In this document: in pieces, positions 9,628-19,016 of the stretch
How the letters are laid out: each line of letters opens with the position of its first letter
Position numbering within the stretch: the first letter of the stretch is position 1
Source: Methylotenera_A sp044222005
GTDB lineage: Bacteria; Pseudomonadota; Gammaproteobacteria; Burkholderiales; Methylophilaceae
Reading direction: 5' to 3'
Length of the DNA: 64,000 nucleotides
Assembly (NCBI GenBank): GCA_044222005.1
Contig: JBGANY010000011.1
Coordinates: 3,676 to 67,675, forward strand
The notes under the pieces: model-generated
What the model was told of the DNA's origin: nothing
What the model saw: the letters and a program-made list of their open reading frames with translations, nothing else
Database searches by the model: none
Position numbers and translations under genes: made by a program

Positions 9628-9832
9628 GATGTATTCCCCCGAAATTTTTCTAAGAAATATTTATGTTTTTATTAATATTTGTTCATTACGTCATGTTACA
9701 GCTAGATTATAGCTTGCAACATTGATTATAATGTAAACGAAAGCAGTTGATATAGGAATTAAGTCGAATTTGCTAATTTAGTTTAGCCCAGCTAAGTTAT
9801 CAAATGCATAATTAAAACTTCAGGAGGGCATC
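9628..9832. promoter_or_regulatory. glgB-glgC divergent intergenic region
   Basis: 205 AT-rich bases that must carry both divergent promoters. A TATAAT hexamer on the plus strand at 9727-9732 is a candidate glgC -10, but no good -35 accompanies it. AGCTA (9700-9704) and TAGCT (9710-9714) form a small inverted repeat that could be an operator. An AGGAGGG ribosome binding site precedes glgC. Confidence 0.35.
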
Positions 9833-11113
9833 ATGTCGCACGACCAGCATTCAGATCGTTTTATTAGTACATTAACCAAAAACACTGCTGCGATTATCCT
9901 TGCAGGTGGTCGAGGCAGCCGATTGAAGAACCTGACTGATTGGCGCGCAAAACCGGCAGTACAATTTGGCGGCAAGTTCCGTATCATAGATTTTCCACTT
10001 TCAAACTGCATCAATTCCGGCATTCGCCGCATCAATGTGGCAACTCAATATAAAGCACAAAGCCTGATTCAGCATATTCAGCGCGGCTGGGGCTTCCTGC
10101 GCGGTGAATTCAATGAATATGTGAATATTATTCCTGCGCAGCAGCGTATTTCAGAGGACTGGTACAAAGGCACTGCGGATGCGGTGTATCAGAACCTGGA
10201 CCTGCTGCGTGAAGGCGGGGCTGAGTATGTGTTGATACTGGCGGGTGACCATATCTACAAGATGGATTACGGCAAAATGTTGGCGACCCATGCCCGCAAC
10301 AATGCCGATATGACGGTCGCCTGTATTAATGTGCCGCTGGAAGACGCAAAGGGCTTTGGGGTGCTGGCTGTAGATGAAACCGATCGTGTGGTCGAGTTCG
10401 CTGAAAAGCCAGCCAATCCCAAACATATGCCTGGCGACCCTACCAAGGCGTTTGCGAGTATGGGCATTTATATATTTAATGCCAAGTTTCTGTATGAGCA
10501 GTTGATCCGCGATGCGGGCGATCCTAAATCCAGCCATGATTTTGGCGGCGATATCATTCCTTATCTGATTAAAAAGTATAAAGTACAGGCGCACCGCTTT
10601 ACCGATAGCTGTGTCGGCGCCAAAAATGGCAATTACTATTGGCGCGATGTGGGCACGATTGATGCTTATTGGGAAGCCAATATGGAGCTTACCAAAGTGA
10701 TCCCAGAGCTTAACTTGTATGACAGGGATTGGCCGATCTGGACGTATCAAGAGCAATTGCCACCAGCCAAATTTGTATTTAATGATGAAGGCAGAACCGG
10801 CAAGGCGACAGATTCATTGATTTCCGGCGGTTGCATCGTGAGCGGCTCCTGTGTGACCAGTTCCGTGTTGTTCTCAGATGTGCGGGTGCATAGTTATTGT
10901 GAAATCGAAGGCTCGGTGATTTTGCCTAAAGTAACTATCAATCGTAATGTTGTGCTTAAAAATGTAGTGATAGACCGTGGCTGTATCATCCCTGAGGGTA
11001 TGCAAATCGGGGTAGATCTGGCTTTAGATGCTAAGCGCTTTTATGTGTCTGAAAAAGGCATTACTTTGGTAACGCCTGATATGCTGGGCCAGGATTTATA
11101 CAGAGTAATTTAA
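9833..11113 (+). CDS. glgC: Glucose-1-phosphate adenylyltransferase
   Basis: Makes ADP-glucose from ATP and glucose-1-phosphate, the committed step of bacterial glycogen synthesis. 426 aa. N-terminal nucleotidyltransferase fold with the LAGGRGSRLKNLTDWRAKP pyrophosphorylase motif and KFRIIDFPLSNCINSG, the catalytic-Asp segment LAGDHIYKMDY, then a left-handed beta-helix C-terminus (GSVILPKV, GCIIPEG). Allosteric control by sugar phosphates is known for the family. ATG preceded by a perfect AGGAGGG. It starts a plus-strand run glgC-GH57-malQ-glk. No glgA is present in the window. Confidence 0.97.
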   Translation: MSHDQHSDRFISTLTKNTAAIILAGGRGSRLKNLTDWRAKPAVQFGGKFRIIDFPLSNCINSGIRRINVATQYKAQSLIQHIQRGWGFLRGEFNEYVNIIPAQQRISEDWYKGTADAVYQNLDLLREGGAEYVLILAGDHIYKMDYGKMLATHARNNADMTVACINVPLEDAKGFGVLAVDETDRVVEFAEKPANPKHMPGDPTKAFASMGIYIFNAKFLYEQLIRDAGDPKSSHDFGGDIIPYLIKKYKVQAHRFTDSCVGAKNGNYYWRDVGTIDAYWEANMELTKVIPELNLYDRDWPIWTYQEQLPPAKFVFNDEGRTGKATDSLISGGCIVSGSCVTSSVLFSDVRVHSYCEIEGSVILPKVTINRNVVLKNVVIDRGCIIPEGMQIGVDLALDAKRFYVSEKGITLVTPDMLGQDLYRVI

Positions 11114-11180
11114 CATTATTAATTTAAAACAATAAGTTAATATTAATTTTTAATGTTTATTATTAAGAATGTGAATTAGT

Positions 11181-12923
11181 TTGAAGTCAAGTCGTTCTAA
11201 GCTTTACCTTAATCTCTTTTGGCACATGCATCAACCCGATTACCGCGACACGGTCAGCAATGAATACGTGTTGCCCTGGACATACCTGCATGCCATAAAA
11301 GACTACAGCGACATGGCTTTCCATCTGGAGGCGAATCCTAAGGCGCGCGTCACCTTCAACTTTGTGCCGATTCTGTTGGAACAACTTGAGGACTATAGCA
11401 ATCAATTCAAGCAGAACACGATTCGTGATCCGCTGCTGGCCTTGCTGGTGCGGCCAAATTTGGGTGACATCAATCATGAGCAATGCTATTTGATTGTAAA
11501 AAGCTGTTTTAAAAGCCATCACGAAAAAATGCTGAGCCCGTTTCCCCATTATCAGCGCTTGTTGCATCTGTATCAGTTGGTCGAGCCAATGGCATGTGGC
11601 GATTTCCAATATCTATCGCCGCAATACAAGGCAGATTTGCTGGTGTGGTATCACCTGGCCTGGTGTGGAGAGAGCCTGCGCCGCAGCAACACAACGATTC
11701 AATCCTTGATGAACAAGGGCATGATGTTCACCTTGGAAGAAAGGCAGCAACTATTCAACATTATCGGCGAAACGATTTCCGGATTAATCCCGCGCTATAA
11801 AGCGCTTTTGCAGCGCAAGCAAATAGAAATATCTACCACGCCTTATTACCATCCTATTCTGCCACTGCTGCTGGATTTTAAATCCGCGCTGGATGTAATG
11901 CCGTATGCGCCGCTGCCAAAGTATGTAAAATATGCTGGCGGCCAAAGCCGCGCACAGGCACATGTGCAATCTGCGAAAGAATATCATACTAAGCTCTTTG
12001 GCAAGGCGCCACGCGGGATGTGGCCAGCAGAGGGTGGAGTTTCGGCTGCCGCATTATCGCTGATGGCCGAGAACGGCGTGGAATGGGCTGCTACAGGGCA
12101 GGGCGTGCTGGCGAATAGCCTGCTGAAATCGGATTTAAGCGTAACAGATAAAAACCAGTACTTGTATCAGCCATATCGTGTCACAAATGGCAAGCAGGAT
12201 ATTTTTTGTTTCTTCAGGGATGATAATCTTTCAGATAAAATTGGGTTTGAGTATGCAAAAATGCATACGCCAGATGCAGTAAAGGATTTTATCCAGACAC
12301 TAGAATATATTCACAATGACGAAATAGAAGGCGACGTTTATAACAATCCGAAAATTGTAAGCGTTATTTTAGACGGTGAAAATGCCTGGGAATATTATCC
12401 ATACAACGGATATTATTTTATAAGTGAGTTATATGCGGCACTAGCAAATCACCCTGATATAGTTATGGCAACTTTCAGTGATGTGGTTGATTTATATCAA
12501 TCAAAGGAATACATAATAAAGGGATTATCCGCCCCTGAATTGCCACAGGTTGCAGCAGGCAGCTGGGTCTATGGTACTTTCAGCACCTGGGTAGGTAGCA
12601 AGGACAAGAATTTAGCATGGGACTTGCTGTGTGAGGCTAAAAGTACGTACGACAGCGTGATGGCCAAAAATATTCTGAATGCCGAGCAGGTAGCGACATG
12701 CGAGCGTCAGCTGGCGATTTGCGAAGGCTCGGACTGGTTCTGGTGGTTTGGTGACTATAATTCATCGGATAGTGTAGCGAGTTTCGATCAGCTTTACCGT
12801 CGCAATCTCATTAATTTATACACTTTGTTACAACAGCCTGTACCCCCGGTGTTGCATACTTCTATCAGCGCTGGCGGCGGTCACGCAGACAATGCTGGAA
12901 CCATGCGCCGAGGACAAGCATAG
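11181..12923 (+). CDS. Glycoside hydrolase family 57 alpha-glucan enzyme
   Basis: GH57-type alpha-amylase/4-alpha-glucanotransferase-like enzyme, 580 aa, cytoplasmic (no signal peptide). GH57 landmarks: region 1 HMHQPDY near the N-terminus, region 3 GMWPAEGGVS with the likely nucleophile Glu284, and region 4 VILDGENAWEYY with Asp398 as the likely acid/base. Between glgC and malQ it probably trims or rearranges the glycogen made here. The start is a TTG (11181) right at the beginning of the conserved domain with only a weak ribosome binding site; there is no better in-frame ATG nearby. Exact bond specificity cannot be told. Confidence 0.88.
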   Translation: MKSSRSKLYLNLFWHMHQPDYRDTVSNEYVLPWTYLHAIKDYSDMAFHLEANPKARVTFNFVPILLEQLEDYSNQFKQNTIRDPLLALLVRPNLGDINHEQCYLIVKSCFKSHHEKMLSPFPHYQRLLHLYQLVEPMACGDFQYLSPQYKADLLVWYHLAWCGESLRRSNTTIQSLMNKGMMFTLEERQQLFNIIGETISGLIPRYKALLQRKQIEISTTPYYHPILPLLLDFKSALDVMPYAPLPKYVKYAGGQSRAQAHVQSAKEYHTKLFGKAPRGMWPAEGGVSAAALSLMAENGVEWAATGQGVLANSLLKSDLSVTDKNQYLYQPYRVTNGKQDIFCFFRDDNLSDKIGFEYAKMHTPDAVKDFIQTLEYIHNDEIEGDVYNNPKIVSVILDGENAWEYYPYNGYYFISELYAALANHPDIVMATFSDVVDLYQSKEYIIKGLSAPELPQVAAGSWVYGTFSTWVGSKDKNLAWDLLCEAKSTYDSVMAKNILNAEQVATCERQLAICEGSDWFWWFGDYNSSDSVASFDQLYRRNLINLYTLLQQPVPPVLHTSISAGGGHADNAGTMRRGQA

Positions 12924-12994
12924 TCCGGGCACAAACGATTAACGCTAATATAGTCATGGACTATTTGGCATGCACAATATTAATATAGGCACTG

Positions 12995-14488
12995 ATGAAA
13001 CAGCGATTAAATGCACCACTTCTAAAAAAACGCCGTGCAGGCGTTCTTCTTCATATCAGTTCTCTGCCAAGCGCGCATTACGTGGGAGATTTGGGTGAGG
13101 AAGCTTATCGTTTCGTCGATTTCTTGCATGACATCGACGCAACTGTCTGGCAAACCTTGCCGATTAACATGCCGCACGCCGACAACTCACCCTATCAGGC
13201 TTTATCCGCGTTTGCAGGCAACCCAGATTTTATTAGCCTGGAAGCCTTGCATGCACAAGGTCTCTTGTTAAGAAAAGTCGATACCGATGGCTTGATTACA
13301 AGCAAAACACAGCTGCTGGCAGGTGCTTATGAAGCGTTTAAAATACGGGCAGAGAGAAAAGAACAGCGCGCTTTTACGAGATTTTGTAAAAAACAGGCAC
13401 ACTGGCTTGATGATTTCGCATTGTTTTTGGCGCTACGTAACAAGTTTAATCAGTCTGGCTGGCATACCTGGCCAGAAGCTTATAAGAACCGCGATGCAAA
13501 AACGTTAAAGCAGGCGCATAAAGAACTGGTACATGAAATGACAGTCATTCAATTCACACAGTTTGTGTTTTTTACGCAGTGGCTAAGCCTTAAAGCCTAT
13601 GCTGCGACAAAAAACGTGTATTTGTTTGGTGATATTCCCATTTTTGTGGCTTACGATAGTGCGGATGTATGGGCGCAGCCGCACTTGTTCAAGCTGGATG
13701 CTGACAAGAACATGACTGTAGTGGCTGGTGTGCCGCCGGATTATTTTTCAGCCACCGGTCAGCGCTGGGGAAATCCGCATTACAATTGGGATGCGATGGC
13801 TGCAGACGGCTACGCGTGGTGGATATCACGCATGGCAACGCAAAGTGAGCTGTTTGATATTGTGCGTATCGATCATTTCAGAGGTTTGGAAGCCGCATGG
13901 GAGATTGCCGCCAGCGAGGACACAGCCATCAACGGTCAATGGGTGCTGGCGCCGGGTGATGAGCTGCTGGCAGCTATCAAACAGGCTTTGCCCAATATCT
14001 GCCTGGTGGCGGAAGATTTGGGCATTATCACTGATAAGGTCAATGCCTTGCGAAACAAATATAATTTGCCGGGAATGAAAATTCTGCAATTTGCGTTCAG
14101 CGGCACAGAAGACAATCCGTACTTGCCAAAAAACATTGAAAAGAATAGCGTGGTATACACAGGCACACACGATAACGATACCACCCTGGGCTGGCATATC
14201 AGTCTGGATGAGCATCAGCGCGGGCACTTTCACCGGTATTTATCTGCAACGCATTCAAAAGAGCATCAACCCGATATTCCAGCAGATTTAATCAATATGG
14301 CGCTTTCATCCGCTGCCAATCTGGCAATCATTCCCATGCAGGATATTTTGGCGCTCGATTCCAGCCATCGTATGAACACGCCGGGTACATCTTCAGGCAA
14401 CTGGCACTGGCGCTTTAACTGGCAGCAGCTTTCAGCGGCGCAGAAAAGCATGATGACGGAAGCCATCGCGCGTACTGGGCGGAAATAA
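12995..14488 (+). CDS. malQ: 4-alpha-glucanotransferase (amylomaltase)
   Basis: Transfers alpha-1,4-glucan segments between maltodextrins, releasing glucose that the adjacent ROK kinase can phosphorylate. 497 aa, the compact GH77 form. Motifs: DIPIFVAYDSADVW, the nucleophile Asp293 in VRIDHFRGLEAAW, the acid/base Glu340 in VAEDLGIIT, and Asp393 in YTGTHDNDTTLGW. Two nucleotides separate its stop from the GTG of the kinase gene, indicating one transcript. Confidence 0.95.
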   Translation: MKQRLNAPLLKKRRAGVLLHISSLPSAHYVGDLGEEAYRFVDFLHDIDATVWQTLPINMPHADNSPYQALSAFAGNPDFISLEALHAQGLLLRKVDTDGLITSKTQLLAGAYEAFKIRAERKEQRAFTRFCKKQAHWLDDFALFLALRNKFNQSGWHTWPEAYKNRDAKTLKQAHKELVHEMTVIQFTQFVFFTQWLSLKAYAATKNVYLFGDIPIFVAYDSADVWAQPHLFKLDADKNMTVVAGVPPDYFSATGQRWGNPHYNWDAMAADGYAWWISRMATQSELFDIVRIDHFRGLEAAWEIAASEDTAINGQWVLAPGDELLAAIKQALPNICLVAEDLGIITDKVNALRNKYNLPGMKILQFAFSGTEDNPYLPKNIEKNSVVYTGTHDNDTTLGWHISLDEHQRGHFHRYLSATHSKEHQPDIPADLINMALSSAANLAIIPMQDILALDSSHRMNTPGTSSGNWHWRFNWQQLSAAQKSMMTEAIARTGRK

Positions 14489-14490
14489 GC

Positions 14491-15411
14491 GTGGCGATGC
14501 GCATTGGCATAGATGTTGGCGGTACCAATTTGCGTGTGGGTGTTTTCTCTGATTTGGTACAGATAGAAGAAACGCGCTTTCAGGCAAGCTTTTCGCGCTT
14601 ATGCAAGGAGTATGCATCCAACCAGGCCTGGCAGAAAATACTTGAAGTTACCGCCAATGCAATACAAAGCGTGTTGCAGAAACATCCTGAAGTGGAGGCG
14701 ATAGGTATCGGCTTTCCAGGCTTTATCGATCCGCAGACACACACCATTGCGCAATCACCCAACTTGCCGGGTTTGAAAGACGTGAATCTGGCAGCCGATT
14801 TAAGCCGTATCGTTGGCAAAAAAGTAGTGGTGGAAAACGATGCCAATGCAGCGGCCTACGGCGAATACTGCTTAGCAGGCAAGCCGAAAGGCGGCCTGAT
14901 TTACATGGGGCTAGGCACCGGGGTGGGCGGCGGCTTCATCGATACAAGCGGCAGGCTTTATTCAGGTCAGCACGGCGTGGCGATGGAAGTCGGGCATATC
15001 ATTATCGAGCCAGATGGCAGGCAGTGCGGCTGCGGTAACAAGGGCTGTATGGAGCAATACGCTTCAGCTTCGGGTGTTGCAATCAGTTACTTCAATGCCA
15101 CGCAGCAGCAGCACACAGCAGAGCAGATTGCCGAGCTCGCCAAAGCCGGTGATAAAGCCGCGATCGCCGCCTATGAGATTGCCGCAAACGCACTCGCACA
15201 AACACTGGCCAGCATTGCGAAAGTGATTGACGTTAAAAACGTGATTATTGGCGGCGGCATGGCGGGTGCCTGGACGCTTATGCAAAAGCCCTTCACACAA
15301 CGCCTGGATGCTGACTTGATTCCTGTATTGCGCGGAAAAATATCAGTCAAACTCTCTGCTGCGCATGATCAGGCGGGCATGCTGGGTGCGGCGATGTTGA
15401 CTTTGAGGTGA
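14491..15411 (+). CDS. ROK-family sugar kinase, probably glucokinase
   Basis: ATP-dependent hexose kinase of the ROK family (306 aa). N-terminal phosphate loop IGIDVGGTNLRVG, the sugar/active-site segment VVVENDANAAAYGEY, GLGTGVGGGF, and the ROK zinc/signature region GRQCGCGNKGCMEQYAS. Glucokinase is inferred from position after malQ, which liberates glucose; family members also act on N-acetylglucosamine, mannose or fructose. The GTG at 14491 follows the malQ stop almost directly; an ATG at 14497 is an equally possible start. Confidence 0.88.
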   Translation: MAMRIGIDVGGTNLRVGVFSDLVQIEETRFQASFSRLCKEYASNQAWQKILEVTANAIQSVLQKHPEVEAIGIGFPGFIDPQTHTIAQSPNLPGLKDVNLAADLSRIVGKKVVVENDANAAAYGEYCLAGKPKGGLIYMGLGTGVGGGFIDTSGRLYSGQHGVAMEVGHIIIEPDGRQCGCGNKGCMEQYASASGVAISYFNATQQQHTAEQIAELAKAGDKAAIAAYEIAANALAQTLASIAKVIDVKNVIIGGGMAGAWTLMQKPFTQRLDADLIPVLRGKISVKLSAAHDQAGMLGAAMLTLR

Positions 15412-15432
15412 TTTGTCAGTAAGTTCTCGCGT

Positions 15433-16029
15433 GTGAATAAGTGCATAAATTATGGTGGCGCCAATACTACGGCTTTTTTAGTTAAAACTTTGCTTGCCTG
15501 CATACTGTTGCTAACCCATGTGTCGATTTACGGGGCAACAGTCATCTCCAGCAGTGTGCTGCCAGTCAGTGAATACACTCGCATTACCATTGAGTCAGAT
15601 CAAGCTATTGTGCATTCAATGCTTATTCTTAAAAATCCAAATCGCATCGTGCTGGATTTAAAAAACACCCCAATAAATCAATCACTAAAAGCGCTTGTAA
15701 GTAAAACTTTGCCTGATAACTTTTACATTAAACAATTGCGGGTGGCTAGTTTTAAGCAAGGCGTTACTCGTATAGTGGTTGATTTGAATGCGCAGGCAAG
15801 GCCCAGTCTTACAGCTTATCAGCCTGTAGGTGAATATAAGCATAGATTGGCATTAGATATTTATCCCATGCAAGATGCCCCGATAACCCAGGAAAATGCT
15901 CAAGAAACTGTTTCAGATGGCCCTGCAGGAAACATAGGTGTAAATGATGATTCAAAAAGTAGCGGAGCTAAAATTATATTGGAGCCAGGGCCTATATACG
16001 AACCTGAGCCAAGCCAAGATGCATTTTAG
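15433..16029 (+). CDS. Stand-alone AMIN-domain periplasmic protein (AmiC N-terminus paralogue)
   Basis: 198 aa from a GTG start: a signal-anchor-like hydrophobic stretch (about residues 15-34), one AMIN domain (about 37-148), and an acidic, Pro-rich tail. No amidase domain. The domain aligns without gaps to the AMIN domain of the amiC product encoded 1.5 kb downstream; by hand I count 53 identities in 112 positions, including EYTRI, ILKNP, YIKQ, and LDIYP. AMIN domains direct amidases to the septal cell wall, so this protein should go to the periplasm and bind the same site without cutting. Role unknown: competitor, targeting partner, or decayed duplicate. Convergent with queG. Confidence 0.85.
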   Translation: MNKCINYGGANTTAFLVKTLLACILLLTHVSIYGATVISSSVLPVSEYTRITIESDQAIVHSMLILKNPNRIVLDLKNTPINQSLKALVSKTLPDNFYIKQLRVASFKQGVTRIVVDLNAQARPSLTAYQPVGEYKHRLALDIYPMQDAPITQENAQETVSDGPAGNIGVNDDSKSSGAKIILEPGPIYEPEPSQDAF

Positions 16030-16041
16030 CAAACCGTTAAT

Positions 16042-17103
16042 TTATTGATGCTGCCGCAACGCCCATTCTACATGTTCCCTGACCAAGTCATTACTATCAT
16101 GTTCACGTGCCTTTAAGGCGCTGATCACTGCCGGTGTACCAGGCGCATTGCCCAAGCCCACGGCAATGTTGCGCAGCCACTGTATATAGCCAATGCGGTA
16201 AATCGCGCTGCCAGCCATTTTCTGTTTGAATTCGGCCTCAGACCAGGCAAAACATTCCACCAGGCTGATGTTATCAAGGCCGTTTCGCACATTAAAATCG
16301 GGTTCTTGTGTGATTTCTGCAAACTTGTTCCAGGGACAAACCAATTGGCAATCGTCGCAGCCATACACTCTGTTGCCTATGAGTGGCCTGAATTCTACAG
16401 GAATCGCGGTTTTAAGCTCGATGGTGAGATAGGAAATACAGCGCCGGGCATCTACCTCGTAAGGCGCGGTAATGGCACGGGTAGGGCAGATGTCGATGCA
16501 GGCGCTGCAGCTGCCGCAGTGGTTGCTGGCTTTTGCATCAATCGGCAATGGCAGATTGGTGTAGATTTCGCCCAGAAAGAACCATGAGCCGTGTTCTTTA
16601 TTAATCAGCAAGGTATGTTTACCACGCCACCCCAAGCCAGCTTTTTCTGCCAGTGCCACCTCCAGCACTGGCGCGCTGTCTGTGAATACTCTGAATTCAA
16701 ATTCGTTTATATTCTCTGCAATTTTGTCGCAAAGTTTTTGCAGTTTCTGCCGCATGACTTTGTGGTAATCGCGGCCTAATGCGTATCTTGAGATAAAGGC
16801 TTTTTCACCGTCCTTCATCACATCCCAGCTATCCTGCGCTTTGGGCAGTAAATAATCCAGGCGGGCGGAAATCACGCGTACAGTATTTGGCACCAATTCA
16901 GCAGGGCGTGTGCGCTTCGTGCCATGTTTTGCCATATAATCCATGTCACCATGAAAGCCTTTGTTAATCCATGCCTGATGTTCCGCTTCCGCATCCGTCA
17001 AGTTGGTATCGGTAATGCCAATCTCGGCAAAGCCCAGTTCACGGCCCCAGCGCTTGATGTCAGCCGCCAGTGTAGCCAAGTCGTTAGAAGAATTTAAATG
17101 CAT
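16042..17103 (-). CDS. queG: Epoxyqueuosine reductase QueG
   Basis: Cobalamin- and [4Fe-4S]-dependent enzyme that reduces epoxyqueuosine to queuosine in tRNA, the last step of that pathway. About 353 aa from the chosen ATG. Two ferredoxin-type cluster motifs are visible: HCGSCSACIDICPTRAI and GCDDCQLVCPWNKFA; the N-terminal GFAEIGITDT segment is typical. The frame is open 153 nt further upstream, but family N-termini begin just before the IKRWGRELGF segment, so I place the start at 17103. That ATG shares the ATGCAT at 17098-17103 with the divergent tsaE start. Confidence 0.93.
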   Translation of the reverse strand: MHLNSSNDLATLAADIKRWGRELGFAEIGITDTNLTDAEAEHQAWINKGFHGDMDYMAKHGTKRTRPAELVPNTVRVISARLDYLLPKAQDSWDVMKDGEKAFISRYALGRDYHKVMRQKLQKLCDKIAENINEFEFRVFTDSAPVLEVALAEKAGLGWRGKHTLLINKEHGSWFFLGEIYTNLPLPIDAKASNHCGSCSACIDICPTRAITAPYEVDARRCISYLTIELKTAIPVEFRPLIGNRVYGCDDCQLVCPWNKFAEITQEPDFNVRNGLDNISLVECFAWSEAEFKQKMAGSAIYRIGYIQWLRNIAVGLGNAPGTPAVISALKAREHDSNDLVREHVEWALRQHQ

Positions 17104-17577
17104 AGCGCCAATGATATTACACTTGCCCTGAATGATGAAGCCGCTACCCTGGCTTGCGGCGCGCGCTTTGCGCATATTGTTAAGGCTGGTCTGGTGGTGT
17201 ACCTGCATGGCGATCTCGGCGCGGGTAAAACCACCTTTGTACGCGGCGTTCTGCATGGCTTAGGGTATTCTGGCAAAGTAAAAAGCCCGACTTATACCTT
17301 GGTTGAACCTTACATGATTGAACTTAATGCAATTTCTAGTTATAATCTATATCATTTTGATTTATATAGATTTACTAGCGAAGAAGAATGGGATGCGGCA
17401 GGCTTCCGGGATTATTTTAATCCGCAGAGTATTTGCATGATCGAATGGCCGGAGAAGGCTGTGCATGTGTTGCCGGAGCCGGATATTCATGTGCGGCTTT
17501 CGCTACTTGATAACAGGCGTAAAATTCAGTTTTCGGCAGGTTCGCCGTTAGGAAAGCAATGTTTAGAAGCCTTTTAA
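17098..17577 (+). CDS. tsaE: tRNA threonylcarbamoyladenosine biosynthesis ATPase TsaE
   Basis: P-loop ATPase that drives the TsaB-TsaD-TsaE complex making t6A37 in ANN-decoding tRNAs; essential in most bacteria. 159 aa with Walker A HGDLGAGKTTFVRG, the signature VKSPTYTLVEPY, FDLYRF and MIEWPEKA. The start is supported by AGAAG 7 nt upstream and by family length. It overlaps queG head to head by 6 nt and amiC by 19 nt; tsaE followed by an AmiC-type amidase is the common proteobacterial order. Confidence 0.94.
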   Translation: MHSANDITLALNDEAATLACGARFAHIVKAGLVVYLHGDLGAGKTTFVRGVLHGLGYSGKVKSPTYTLVEPYMIELNAISSYNLYHFDLYRFTSEEEWDAAGFRDYFNPQSICMIEWPEKAVHVLPEPDIHVRLSLLDNRRKIQFSAGSPLGKQCLEAF

Positions 17578-18941
17578 CAAAACAGCTATTTATTTGTTTA
17601 TTGCTAATCACTATAAATGGTTACGCGGCAAACACCATCACGGCGGCACGTGTCTGGCCTGCGGATGAGTACACCCGCATTGCGCTGGAGTCGACCGCGC
17701 CGATTAAATATCAGCTGATTATCCTGAAAAATCCAGACCGGTTGGTGCTGGATATTGAAGATGTAGAACTCACCAGTGTGCTCAAAACGCTTTCTGACAA
17801 AATCCTGTCGAGCGACCCTTATATCAAACAGGTACGCGTGGCCAATTACAAGCCGGGCGTGGTGCGCGTAGCTGTCGATTTGAAAGGCGAGGTGAAATCC
17901 AACCTGTTCGCGCTCGCACCCGCTGGTGACTATAAAAATCGTCTGGTGCTGGATATTTACCCATTGCAGGATGAATTGATGGCCATGCTGGATAAGCGAA
18001 ATAACGAAGCAAGCTTGCAAAAACCCGTAATAGAGCCACTGCCGCCCAATACTGGCGCGGCAGATGGAACAGTCGCTGAACCGGCGCCTATGTCTGCAGA
18101 TTCAACCGCGGCAAATACAGCTACGGCTGCAACGGCTACACCTAAGCCTGCCGATACCGCAGCGGTTGCGCCAGCGGACACAAATAAACCAGAAAGAGGC
18201 AAACCCGCCATCAATAAAGAAGATGGCCGTTTAATTACCATTGCCATTGATGCCGGTCATGGTGGAGAAGACCCCGGCGCACGCGGCGCCAATGGCAGCC
18301 ATGAAAAAAACATTACCTTGGCCATCGCCAGAAAACTCAAAGAAAAAATCGATGCGGAACCCAGCATGCGCGGAGTTTTGACGCGTGACGGCGACTATTT
18401 TATTCCTCTGCATACCCGTGTGGTGAAGGCGCGCAAGTTCAAAGCCGATCTGTTCGTGTCGATTCACGCGGATGCCTTTACCAATCCTGCGGCACGCGGT
18501 TCTTCTGTATTTGCGCTTTCCGAAAAAGGCGCTACCAGCGCCAGCGCGCGCTATCTGGCTAAAAAGGAAAATGAATCCGATCTGATCGGCGGCGTGAGCC
18601 TGGATGATAAGGATCCGGTGTTGGCGAAAACATTGCTGGATTTGTCGCAAACTGCAACCATTAACGACAGCTTAAAGCTGGGCAAGGCTGTGTTAAGACA
18701 TATCGGCGAAGTCAACAAGCTACACAAGCCGCGTGTTGAGCAAGCAGGCTTTGCCGTGTTGAAATCGCCGGACATTCCGTCGATATTGGTTGAAACAGCT
18801 TTTATCAGCAACCCGGAAGAAGAGCGCAAACTGAACGACAGCGATCATCAGGATAAACTGGTCGATTCCATTTTAAGCGGTATCAAAAAATATTTCGCCA
18901 GCAATCCCGCGCTGGCGAAAATCAAAATCGCCAAAGAATAA
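17559..18941 (+). CDS. amiC: N-acetylmuramoyl-L-alanine amidase AmiC
   Basis: Zinc hydrolase that cleaves septal peptidoglycan between MurNAc and L-Ala to split daughter cells. 460 aa: signal peptide (about 1-22), AMIN septum-targeting domain (about 25-140), an Ala/Pro/Thr-rich linker (about 145-215), and an Amidase_3 domain with IAIDAGHGGEDPGA (first Zn His), Glu of HEKN, VSIHADAF (second Zn His), and the catalytic Glu in LVETAFISN. Its ATG lies inside tsaE with AGGA upstream. Activity in relatives needs an EnvC/NlpD-type activator, which is not in this window. Confidence 0.95.
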   Translation: MFRSLLTKQLFICLLLITINGYAANTITAARVWPADEYTRIALESTAPIKYQLIILKNPDRLVLDIEDVELTSVLKTLSDKILSSDPYIKQVRVANYKPGVVRVAVDLKGEVKSNLFALAPAGDYKNRLVLDIYPLQDELMAMLDKRNNEASLQKPVIEPLPPNTGAADGTVAEPAPMSADSTAANTATAATATPKPADTAAVAPADTNKPERGKPAINKEDGRLITIAIDAGHGGEDPGARGANGSHEKNITLAIARKLKEKIDAEPSMRGVLTRDGDYFIPLHTRVVKARKFKADLFVSIHADAFTNPAARGSSVFALSEKGATSASARYLAKKENESDLIGGVSLDDKDPVLAKTLLDLSQTATINDSLKLGKAVLRHIGEVNKLHKPRVEQAGFAVLKSPDIPSILVETAFISNPEEERKLNDSDHQDKLVDSILSGIKKYFASNPALAKIKIAKE

Positions 18942-19016
18942 CCATTTGAAAGAGGCATTGTCGCTTGCCACACGCTGCAAGCGCAAAACGGCCTGAATAC
19001 CAAGTAGAATAGCGAT

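Noticed and set aside
10151..10756. 201-codon minus-strand frame inside glgC
   Set aside because: glgC is a complete, unmistakable gene in the opposite direction; the antisense frame has no recognisable domain or start signal.
18962..18983. CGCTTGC/GCAAGCG hairpin after amiC as a terminator
   Set aside because: Stem of 7 bp with an 8-nt loop and no following T-run; mutL starts soon after and may be co-transcribed.
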